Source: Rhodococcus jostii RHA1 (lineage in GTDB: Bacteria; Actinomycetota; Actinomycetes; Mycobacteriales; Mycobacteriaceae). From it: a stretch of DNA of 64,000 nucleotides. The DNA is taken from contig NC_008269.1 in the NCBI RefSeq assembly GCF_000014565.1, forward strand, positions 1,054,001-1,118,000. The letters are read 5' to 3'. Shown here in pieces: positions 35,393 through 43,456 of the stretch; positions within the stretch are counted from its first letter, which is position 1, and the number at the start of each line of letters is the position of its first letter. The notes under the pieces are model-generated. The model made no database searches, had not been told where the DNA came from, and saw only the letters and a list, made by a program, of their open reading frames with translations. The position numbers were made by a program, and so were the translations under genes.

Positions 35393-36340
35393 CGCATCTC
35401 GTCACTTCCTCGCTTTAAGAATTCCTCGTAGCTTTTGTCGATATAGTATGCAACCATCAGGTCCAGGTTTGAGATGCGGTGCTGAATATCCCATGTAGTT
35501 AGATGGATTGACACCGTCTTATATATGTTTTCCCAGCGCGGATGGTGATTTGCTTTATCGACGAAATCTGCGACGATAGACATAAAAGTGATTGCATCTT
35601 TAAATCTGTTGAATACTAAATCTCGGTGCAGTTCTACTCCTGTAAGTCCGGGTTTGCCGATAACTGGCCCTTTTGCGATGTCCCACTTGGGCAATTCTTC
35701 GGTTACGACCAACTCCAGTTCTTCCTCGGAAATCGGTGCTGGTGGATACTTCATCGGCGGACGCGGATATGGGAGCCTCTTACTGTTGGTGGGCGGTGTA
35801 ACATGCGCGGACGAGCTGTCCATCAGAAGGCGCTGAACTTCGCTCAGGACTGGCTCCAGATCCCTTTCGAGATATGCCTCCCGTACGAACGCCGCCTGCT
35901 TCTCGACGAGTGTGGCTATCGATTCTGGCAGTGCTTCAGCTGGAATCATCTCTTCTCCGAAGATAATCGGAATGACTATTTTGCCACGATGTAGCGACAA
36001 TTCAATTTCGTTTCGAACCCAGTCGTCGTGCTGATCAATGCGACGTCGCCCGAAAGGGTCTCTCGGCCTCAAGCCATTCGGGTCCGATGAGAACCAGGAC
36101 GATGTCGGCGTCCTCTATCTCCTCACGGATCCCCTTCGGCCATGGATGACCCACGCGCTGACGGGTATCCATAAATACTTGTACTCGTGCATGCTCATTA
36201 TTTAGAGAACTTTCCAGCCGGTTTGTGACAAGGATAGCGGCCATTAGATCCTTATCCCGCCTATAGTTAACAAATATCCTTAGCGGTTTCACTGTCTCGC
36301 CTCCGTATCCGCTCAGTGGTGATCGATGGCACTGACTCAT
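35389..36340 (-). pseudogene. TIR fused to pterin-4a-carbinolamine dehydratase, split by a +1 frameshift
   Basis: Two frames join into one protein of about 310 residues. The first (36340-36040) gives the TIR N-terminus (RIFVNYRRDKDLMAAIL, VFMDTRQRVG, ADIVLVLIGPEWLEAER). The second (from about 36065) continues it one base forward with HDDWVRNEIELSLHRGK, carrying the catalytic-position Glu. The last 95 residues are a pterin-carbinolamine dehydratase (DCoH) domain with its full signature, ANHHPRWENIYKTVSIHLTT then WD. The shift lies at AGA CCC TTT CGG, where CCC-T is prone to +1 slippage. It may be a mutation, an error or programmed. Base composition is low in GC. Confidence 0.75.
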
Positions 36341-36530
36341 TCAGCAATTGCAGCGTGGATGGAAGATTGCCGCAGAGATCGTCGTGTGCGCGTCGGATTG
36401 GCGGCGGTGTCGATGGCTCGTTCTACGAGATTGCCATCGAGGAAGGTAGTCTGCGGCGTGTATGAGTTGCAGACCCTGGCCAGCATTTCTATGCGGGCGC
36501 AATAGGTGAGCAAGCCGAGTTGCAGGCTTT
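36337..36530 (-). pseudogene. C-terminal remnant upstream of TIR-PCD
   Basis: About 60 residues (LLTYCARIEMLARVCNSYTP, then FLDGNLVERAIDTAANPTR) end in a TGA that overlaps the ATG at 36340 as ATGA. This suggests a once-coupled upstream gene of which only the end is left. No family recognised. Confidence 0.35.
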
Positions 36531-37122
36531 AGCGTCCTCTTCAATTTAGGACGATCTGCAGTCGGCGGGTACTTCGTCGGAGGAGGACATACGCCGGTGA
36601 GTGCTATGGTCCTGCCCCCGTACCCATCGGCTCTTCCCTCGCTGGATGGTCTCGGTTCAGGCGAAGTTGGGGTGAACAATGGGGTCGGTAACCGTAGCGG
36701 GAACTGGCTCCGGGGCGTGTATGTTCCGGACATTCCCCAGCGTTCGACGAGCAAGGCGGCTCGTACGGGGTCGACATTCTGGGACGAGTTCTGCTCTCCC
36801 ATGGGTCGATCCTATGGGACTGACAGGTCGGTTTTCTAGGGGTGGCGGGGCGGGTCATTGCCCTGTGGCCGTGTGTTATGACACGTCCCTGGTTTGATGT
36901 GGGCAGGTATCTCAATCTGCCATCGCCAGTCAGTTCGTCTGCTCCGCACACAATTAACGAACTTTCCCAGCGCGGGTCGCTCGAGGATGGTTGCCTCCGT
37001 GAAGGCAGGCGTACGAGCGGAATAGGATCTGGTCGACGTGCGTGTTGCCTGTCACCGAGGATGCAGATGATCGCGTCGCTGCATATGCAGACGGCTTCGG
37101 ACTGTTTTCGAGGTCCTTCCGT
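36531..37122. other. No convincing gene (about 590 bases)
   Basis: Overlapping chance frames only. This is the boundary between the immunity island and the lysis cassette. Confidence 0.4.
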
Positions 37123-38526
37123 TCAGTACCCGGGTACCCCGAGTTGGTGGCCGATGGCGGCGATGGCGTCGACGAGTGAGCGGTTCCCGAGTTGATTCCA
37201 GCCTGTGCCGTCGGGTCCTCGGATTTGATCGAATACGTCGCGGGCCCGGTCGACGGTGGTGGCGGGGAGTGGGGCGGCCGCGGCGCCGGCTGGTGGGGGT
37301 GTCATCCCGGGAACGCCGTGGTGCATGCCGATCTCGGCGAGTGCGTCGACGACGGAGCGGTTGTTCAGTTGTGGCCAGCCGGCCCCGGTGGGGCCGAGCA
37401 GTTGCAGCCAGAAGTCCAGGACGCAGTCGTCGACGCTGAGTTTGCCGGGGGCGCCGCCGAACAGTGTTCGCAGCTCGTCCGGGGTGCCCTCGTAGGCGTT
37501 GACATCGACCAGTTTCCCGGCGACCCGGCCCTTGTCGGAGAACTGCAGAATCTCGACCGGGGCGCCGGGGGTGTAGTCCTTCCAGCCGGCGAATCCTTTC
37601 CCGGGGTAGATGACGGAGGCGAACCCGGAGGCGGTGACGTAGTGCGAGTTCCACAGCGGGGGGAGATCGTTCAGGGGTGGGGCGCCCATGTGGCCTTGCC
37701 AGTACCAGCGGGGCAGGTAGATCGCGCACACCCGCATGCCGGCGGCGTTGATGGCATCGACAAGCTGGCGCATGTTGGCGCCGCTACCGGGGGTGTTGGG
37801 ATCTTCGTAGTCGAGCATGACCGGGATGTTCGGGTCGCCGAGGTGCGCTTTGAGGTTGGCGACCTGTGCGGTGATCGGGTCACCGTTGCGGGCGAAGTGG
37901 TAGCCGCAGAACATGCCGGGGAAGTGCTGTTGCATCAGGTCGCGGTTGCGGGGCCAGAAGGAGTCTTTGAAGAAGTCGCCCTCGGTGCACTTGGCCGCCA
38001 TGAAGGAAAATCCTTCGCGTTTGGTGGCGGCGATGTCGAAGTTCCCTTGGTGGTTGGAGATGTCGACCCCGTAGAAGGTCCCCGCAATCGGGTCGATGGT
38101 GCCGGTGGGTGGGTTGGCGGAGCCGACGAGGAGCGGTTTCGGGTCGATCGCGGCACCCCCGAAGCGGCCGGGCGAGTTCCAGACCTCGAAGTGCAGGTGC
38201 GGGCCGGTGGAGTCGCCCTCGTTGCCGACCCGGGCGATCTGCTGGCCGGCGCGGACGAACATGCCCTGCGATACGAGCAGGTCCGCCGCGCGCATGTGCC
38301 CGTAGACGGTGTCGACGTGGAGGGTGGCCTGGTGGTCGAGGACGATCCAGTTCCCGAAGCCGGAGGCCGGGCCGGAGCGGACGACCACCCCGTCCTCGAC
38401 GGCGTAGATCGGCTCGCCCTGGGGTGCGGCGAAGTCGATGCCGTTGTGATCGGGCCGCCCCGGGGTGCGGAAACCGGAGGAGATGATGTTGTTGCCGCCA
38501 GCGACGGGCACAAACGGGAAAGCCAT
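37123..38526 (-). CDS. Bifunctional wall hydrolase: M23 endopeptidase plus GH25 muramidase
   Basis: A 467-residue protein from the ATG at 38526 (GAAGGGA upstream). The M23 LytM-type domain (about residues 20-130) shows HNGIDF and GPHLHFE zinc-ligand motifs. The GH25 lysozyme domain (about 150-340) shows FYGVDISNHQGNFD and the catalytic MLDYEDPNTPG. Two copies of a 59-residue WxQL repeat close the protein and are shared with the GH19-C39 protein. There is no signal peptide. The frame stays open upstream into a DUF4185 remnant, so the ancestral protein may have been a three-domain fusion. Confidence 0.85.
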   Translation of the reverse strand: MAFPFVPVAGGNNIISSGFRTPGRPDHNGIDFAAPQGEPIYAVEDGVVVRSGPASGFGNWIVLDHQATLHVDTVYGHMRAADLLVSQGMFVRAGQQIARVGNEGDSTGPHLHFEVWNSPGRFGGAAIDPKPLLVGSANPPTGTIDPIAGTFYGVDISNHQGNFDIAATKREGFSFMAAKCTEGDFFKDSFWPRNRDLMQQHFPGMFCGYHFARNGDPITAQVANLKAHLGDPNIPVMLDYEDPNTPGSGANMRQLVDAINAAGMRVCAIYLPRWYWQGHMGAPPLNDLPPLWNSHYVTASGFASVIYPGKGFAGWKDYTPGAPVEILQFSDKGRVAGKLVDVNAYEGTPDELRTLFGGAPGKLSVDDCVLDFWLQLLGPTGAGWPQLNNRSVVDALAEIGMHHGVPGMTPPPAGAAAAPLPATTVDRARDVFDQIRGPDGTGWNQLGNRSLVDAIAAIGHQLGVPGY

Positions 38527-39563
38527 TGCAGGTGTCCCTTCAGCGGTGGGGTGGTCGGTCAGGGTCGTGACCGCCGGAGTCATCTCCCCGGACAGGGTGG
38601 TGGTCACCGGCGTCACCGGTGTGATGCCGGAGATGCGGTATTGCATCGCCCGGTAGGGGTTGCCGTCCGACGCCCATTGGCTGACGATCATGGCGAAGCC
38701 GCCAGGACGGTCGAATCGGCTGTCGGGGTGGATGTAGCAGCCGTAGAGCCGATCGACGACATCGGGACCACCCGGACCGAAGAACGAGCCCTTCACCGGT
38801 CGATAGGTTTTCGCGGTGTGCCAATTGTGGGTTGGCTTCGCCGCGACCTTCACAAAGGCGTTGTAGGTGCCGGCATCGAACCCGGAGAACACCAGGTTGC
38901 CCTGGATCCGGCGCAGGCAGATCTCACCCAACTTGGTGCGGTCTGAACCGTGCTGGACGAAGTAGAGACCTCGTTCAGGACACCTCGGGGATCGAGGCGG
39001 CGATGGGGCGCTGTTTACGGTAGCGCGTCTCATGCTCGATCGGTGAGAAGTAGTCGATCGACGAATGCAATCGGTCCGCGTTGAACCAGCGGACCCACTC
39101 GGCTGTCTCCCGCTCCACCTCTGCCCGTCCGGTCCATGCCCACTCCCGGTCGATGAGTTCGGTCTTGTAGAGCCCTATGGTCGATTCCATCAGCGCGTTG
39201 TCGAGGGCGTCCCCGACACTTCCGATGGATCCGGCGATCCCGGATTCGACCAATGCCTCAGTGAAGGCCAGAGACGTGTATTGACCAGGCTCAACCGGTG
39301 GAAGCAACACCTCGATAACGGAGGTGCGGGATGGGACGACCACCCGGGTGGGCGGCAGCGTTGACGGGGCGTGCGGTGATGCGGTCACCGGGACGTCCTC
39401 CGATACGACGCCAATTCGGCCCACCCACCTGGGGTTGTGTCCCGGCGAACGTGTCACCGAGGACGAACCCGATCTGACCGTTCGGCATCCGAAACGGAAT
39501 GCCCAGGTCGGTGCCGCCGATATCGAACTGCGCCAGCGGATTCAAGGACTTGACGAACGACAT
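38527..39563 (-). pseudogene. DUF4185 (GH183-type) gene broken by an IS3 fragment
   Basis: The N-terminus (39563 to about 39415: FDIGGTDLGIPFRMPNGQIG, then FVLGDTFAG) and the C-terminal half (about 38970-38600: LGEICLRRIQGNLVFSGFDA, then PDVVDRLYGCYIHPDSRFD) match the intact copy at 45000. About 150 central residues are missing and an IS3 transposase end lies between. The C-terminal piece has no stop and reads into the M23-GH25 gene. Confidence 0.8.
38975..39290 (-). mobile_element. IS3-family transposase C-terminal fragment
   Basis: Encodes about 100 residues of the DDE domain end: QYTSLAFTEALVESGI, SVGDALDNALMESTIGLYK, ELIDREWAWTG, WVRWFNADRLHSSIDYFSP. The catalytic Glu region (NALMES) is present, but the first two thirds of the protein and the terminal repeats are gone. 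Confidence 0.8.
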
Positions 39564-39759
39564 TCCGCCTCCTGCCCTCGGCGCGCTCATTTCAGCCATC
39601 CCGAGACCCGCCGCCCGGTGTGCTGCACGGGTGTCGCGCGTCTCAACGGCACGCACAACCTGCTCCGCCACCGACTTCAGATGTCGCAGCAGGGCGAGCG
39701 GCACAGATGGTCAGATGTTCGGGGCCGAATGGTCTCGGTACGGCCCGAAACCCCCTTTC

Positions 39760-41562
39760 CTACGAGGTGAAACCGGGGATACCCCGGGCCTGGCCGATGG
39801 TGGCGATCCCGTCGACAGGTGTGCGCCGGTTCAGTTGTGGCCACCCTTTTCCGTCGAAGCCCAGCAACTGAATCCAGATGTCGAGGACACGGCTGTCGGT
39901 GGTACTCGGTTGCGGCACATTCGTATGTCCGGCGGGTGGCACGAACGCGACGAGACCCATCTCCTGGCCGAGGGTGGCGACGGCGTCGACGAGGGTGCGC
40001 CCGCCCAGTTGCGGCCAGCCCTTGCCGTTGATGCCCAACAACTGAATCCAGATGTCGAGGACACGATTCGCTGTGGTACTCGTTTCGGGGACCCCGGTGT
40101 GCTCCGCGGGTGGTACGAACGCGGCGATGCCCATCGCCTGGCCTAGGGTGGCGACGGCGTCGACGAGGGTGCGTCCTGCCAGTTGTGGCCAGCCTTTGCC
40201 GTTGATGCCGATCAGTTGGGTCCAGATGTCGAGGACGCAGTCGTCGACGGTGGCGCGTTGTGGGATATCGGTATGTCCGGCGGGTGGCCCGAACCCGGCG
40301 ATGCCCATGTCCTGGCCTAGGGTGGCGACGGCGTCGACGAGGGTGCGTCCGCCCAGTTGTGGCCAGCCTTTGCCGTTGATGCCGACCAACTGCGCCCAGA
40401 TCTCACCGACCCGCACGATCAGGTGCCCCCCAGTTGCGGTCGTGTAGCCTTTCGGCGGAATCAAACTGGCCATCTGCTCGAACGAGCACCAATAGCCGTA
40501 CGGTACGAATCCCGAGTCGGCGACCCAGAACGCGCGGGCACCGTTGTCGTCGGCGTATCCCATGATCGCGATGTAGTGGAAGACGGTCCCGCCGGCATAC
40601 TGGGGGCTCACGGATCCGCGAACACCGCGGGGGTAGTTGCTGGGTGGGGCGACGATGTTGGCCACCACGCCGTAGCCGTTGTCGATGCTGCGCACGACGT
40701 CGTCCCACAGTTTCTGGGCTTGCTTTTTCGTCGGCGGGTCGTTCGGCATCTGTACCACCCGGTAGTCCGCCCCGGATACGTACTTGTTGAGAACCGGCGC
40801 GACCAGGCCGATATGGTCCGTTCCGCCCTGGTCGGTGCCCATCTGATGTCCCAGATCGCTCTCCAGAATCAAGCCCCCGGTGCGGGCGATGATCACCGTC
40901 TGGGTGGACGCGGGACCGCAGTTGAAGAAGGTGTCCTGCTTGATGTGGATGCGCGGATAGTCGAGAACTTTCTCCACGGCCGGTTTCCTCTCGATGGTGG
41001 TGGGCAGCAGGGCCGCCCCGAGGGCGCGGCAACGATTCCAGCGGTTGGTGCGGTCGGGCAGGCCGTTGAGGCCGCCGTTGACCGCCTTGGTGGCGCCCTC
41101 GATGTCGCTGGCGTCGGAGAGCTCGTTGAGCTTGGGTCGGGCCACCGTCCAGTAGTAGGAGGCCGCCAGGAATCCCCACTTCGGGTCGGAGACGAGTGCG
41201 GGTGCGGTCAGGAAGTGATCCTCGGTCGGGACGAGGCCCTTGCTGTGCGCCCACACGCTGAACCGCCGGTAGTTTTCCCTGCCGGTGAGCTGGATGGGTC
41301 CACGGCCCTTGAACCGGCGTCCGTCGCCGGGTTGGGTGTTCCCGAGATCCAGGCGCCCCTCGTAGGCGCTGCCGTCGGCGATCTCCTCCATGTATCGCAG
41401 CCCGCCGGACTCGTGACCGACCTGAGCGCACCACATCGCCACCCGGTTGACGGTTGTGCATTCGGCTGCGAACAGTGCCTCGTTGAGCGGCCCGACAAAT
41501 CTTTCGTATTCAGTCGTCGGCAGGTTGCCCATGGCGGTGGAAAGTGTCTGCAGGTCCATCAT
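39760..41562 (-). CDS. Multidomain wall hydrolase: GH19 lysozyme-like plus C39-like peptidase
   Basis: A 600-residue protein from ATG at 41562 (GGGAGC upstream). The GH19-type domain (residues 1-150) shows AMWCAQVGHESGGLRYMEE with the catalytic Glu and FKGRGPIQLTGRENYRRF. A C39-like cysteine peptidase (about 165-330) shows FFNCGPAS, FHYIAIMGY and WVADSG for Cys, His and Asp. Four tandem 58-residue repeats (GINGKGWPQLGGRTLVDAV) form the C-terminus. The layout resembles mycobacteriophage LysA endolysins. No signal peptide, so export would need a holin. Confidence 0.88.
   Translation of the reverse strand: MMDLQTLSTAMGNLPTTEYERFVGPLNEALFAAECTTVNRVAMWCAQVGHESGGLRYMEEIADGSAYEGRLDLGNTQPGDGRRFKGRGPIQLTGRENYRRFSVWAHSKGLVPTEDHFLTAPALVSDPKWGFLAASYYWTVARPKLNELSDASDIEGATKAVNGGLNGLPDRTNRWNRCRALGAALLPTTIERKPAVEKVLDYPRIHIKQDTFFNCGPASTQTVIIARTGGLILESDLGHQMGTDQGGTDHIGLVAPVLNKYVSGADYRVVQMPNDPPTKKQAQKLWDDVVRSIDNGYGVVANIVAPPSNYPRGVRGSVSPQYAGGTVFHYIAIMGYADDNGARAFWVADSGFVPYGYWCSFEQMASLIPPKGYTTATGGHLIVRVGEIWAQLVGINGKGWPQLGGRTLVDAVATLGQDMGIAGFGPPAGHTDIPQRATVDDCVLDIWTQLIGINGKGWPQLAGRTLVDAVATLGQAMGIAAFVPPAEHTGVPETSTTANRVLDIWIQLLGINGKGWPQLGGRTLVDAVATLGQEMGLVAFVPPAGHTNVPQPSTTDSRVLDIWIQLLGFDGKGWPQLNRRTPVDGIATIGQARGIPGFTS
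39799..40375 (-). repeat. Four tandem repeats with exact 174-base period
   Basis: The motif GGTGGCGACG starts at 39973, 40147 and 40321, with a diverged copy at 39799: exactly 174 bases (58 codons) apart. The central copies are nearly identical in DNA. They encode the C-terminal repeats of the GH19-C39 protein. Confidence 0.9.
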
Positions 41563-42149
41563 TGTGCTCCCGGTCCGGCGTACCGGCCGCCGCTCGAGGT
41601 GACAATCGTCAGGGGGCACCGAGGCGCCCGTGAAATCGCAGTCCTGTGCCGTGATGGATGAGGTCCGTCGCCCGCATCGCTGCACCTCCGGCACCGTTTC
41701 GGCGTCGTACGTAAAGACTGGTCTGTTTAAATTGTTCTCTCGCGGGATCTCGGATGTCACGGATCGTTAGGGTTAGAAAAGGGAAAGGCGCTGCCCGGCC
41801 GTCTGCCGGGCATCGCTGCGCCCTGCGCTGCTGGGCAGCGTCCTTATCGTCATCGTGGCAGTCGGTGGCCGGGGAGGGGATGGGTGGTAGGAGGTGCTTG
41901 CCCGGAAATGCCACCTCGTTCCATCCGAGGTTCCTCATTGCTGGGGTGGTCGACCGCGCGATGACGCGTCCGGGTAGCACTCCGATGGCCGGGAGGTCCG
42001 GTATGGGCGTATGCGTGCGAAACATTGGGTGCACGCGCCGATCCCGGCCCTGCGGACATGGGCGGCCACCTCGCGGTGGTCGTCCACACCCGGGGAGTGG
42101 AACGTTCTTCGGACCGATGCCCAGACATATCCCGAGCGATGCGTATCTG
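41563..42149. other. Divergent intergenic region, about 590 bases
   Basis: No gene seen. Promoters for the GH19-C39 gene (minus) and the ribbon-helix-helix gene (plus) should lie here. Confidence 0.4.
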
Positions 42150-42168
42150 AGCCGTACTGAGTACGGCT
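42150..42168. promoter_or_regulatory. Hairpin upstream of the ribbon-helix-helix gene
   Basis: AGCCGTAC and GTACGGCT form a perfect 8-bp stem with a 3-base loop followed by a short T-run. It ends 46 bases before the RHH start, so it may be an operator for that protein or a terminator/attenuator. Confidence 0.5.
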
Positions 42169-42214
42169 TTTGGGGTAGGCTGGGCAGGTCAGCTCACACC
42201 TTCAGGAGGGCATC

Positions 42215-42430
42215 ATGAGCAAGGACGACGTCTCCAAGGTCACCGCGAACCTGCCCAACGACGACATCAAGACGCTCGACGAGATCGCCAAGCGGCACGC
42301 CTCGACCAAGACCAGTGCCCTGGTCCGGGCCATCCGCACCACCGCCTACATCGACGAGGCCGCCTCCAAGGGCGCCAAGGTCTTCATCGAGGAGCCCGAC
42401 GGCACCAAACGGGAGGTCGTCTTCAAGTGA
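42215..42430 (+). CDS. Ribbon-helix-helix protein
   Basis: A 71-residue protein after AGGAGGG. The pattern VTANLPNDDIKTLDEIAKRH, then TKTSALVRAIRTTAYI fits a CopG/Arc-type ribbon-helix-helix fold, and a short C-terminal tail follows (KVFIEEPDGTKREVVF). It probably binds the adjacent palindrome and controls its own operon. Its stop overlaps the GTG of the next gene, so a DNA-binding protein and a membrane protein are co-produced. Confidence 0.7.
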   Translation: MSKDDVSKVTANLPNDDIKTLDEIAKRHASTKTSALVRAIRTTAYIDEAASKGAKVFIEEPDGTKREVVFK

Positions 42431-42774
42431 CCGAACCGGGACGGCGCAACACGCGGGGAGAGGACACCGCCCTGGACGACGCGACCGTGGACGAGGTCAA
42501 CGTCGGCAGCAGCGACCCCCAGGTGACCGCACAGCCCGAGGTCACCATCCGCCGCCTCGACGAACGCCAGGAGGACACCCGCAAGGCCCTGGCGATCGGC
42601 CTCTCTATCGCGACGTTCCTGGTCGGCCTGATCTACCTGCTGGTGCCGCTGTGGGCCGGCGCCGACAAGTGGGACCGCGCCAGCAGTCCGTTTCAGGTCG
42701 TCTTCACCGCGATGGTGGGCCTGACCGGCAGCGCCATCGGCTACTACTTCTCCTCACGAAACCCTCCGTCGTAG
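42427..42774 (+). CDS. Two-TM holin-like membrane protein
   Basis: A 115-residue protein from GTG (GTGA overlap with the RHH stop). About 50 charged, soluble residues come first. Two membrane helices follow: LAIGLSIATFLVGLIYLLVP and FTAMVGLTGSAIGYYF, with a short tail. Size and topology are like class II-type holins, but holins lack a sequence signature, so this is an inference from location among lysins without signal peptides. It could also be a small effector or toxin-type membrane protein. Confidence 0.5.
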   Translation: MTEPGRRNTRGEDTALDDATVDEVNVGSSDPQVTAQPEVTIRRLDERQEDTRKALAIGLSIATFLVGLIYLLVPLWAGADKWDRASSPFQVVFTAMVGLTGSAIGYYFSSRNPPS

Positions 42775-43456
42775 GGCACCGCGGACCCGCCACCATCGCG
42801 GGACTACCGGCCATCAGCGCCCTTGCGCGGAAGTGTCGGTAGCGGCCGGTCCCTGCGGTGACGACCGACGGAAATGATGGAACGACGGCAGTCGGAACGT
42901 TCCCGAGCCGCATGGCTCCGTGGCGTGCACTGCTGGGAACGTGTTCCCGGGGGAGCGGCAGCAATCAACGGCCGCACCCCGCGGGCGTCCCTGCCGGACG
43001 GTGACCCGTCCCTGCCCTGTGCATCAGCCGACAACGGCCGTGCCCTGGTGCATCCCTCTGCTGGTCGTCGCCTACTGTGATCGACGCGGCTGGCACCTGG
43101 ACGCTGGAGCGGCGATGTACGACTCCGCTAATACCACCACCGGGCTCTACTCAGAGCGTGCCGTCACCGGAACTGTGATGTCCGCAGATCAGACCAGGTC
43201 ATGGCCGCCCACGGATTTCCTCGTGCCCGTGGACAACTGGTCGCTCGACCAGGGTGTTCCGCAGAAACGAGTAGGGCGCTACTTGCGATATTTTGCCGCG
43301 CCGGGCGGCACACTGAAGTGCGGTCGACTCGTGCGGGTGCGTGTTGGTGTCGGTACGTGGTCCTATCGTCCGGGGTGCACGATGCGACGACCATCCGCCG
43401 CTGCAGGATCGGCAGCCACCCGATCGTGGTGGTGCGACAGAAACGAGGTGAGCGCG
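42775..43456. other. Intergenic stretch, about 680 bases
   Basis: Frames here extend the next gene upstream but translate as Arg/Cys/Trp-rich junk with no motif. I therefore treat it as non-coding, including the promoter of the M15 gene. Confidence 0.45.

Noticed and set aside
42920..43456. Upstream extension of the M15-GH25-like gene
   Set aside because: The extra 179 residues are Arg/Cys/Trp-rich junk, while the ATG at 43457 has a good ribosome-binding site and begins directly before the M15 domain.
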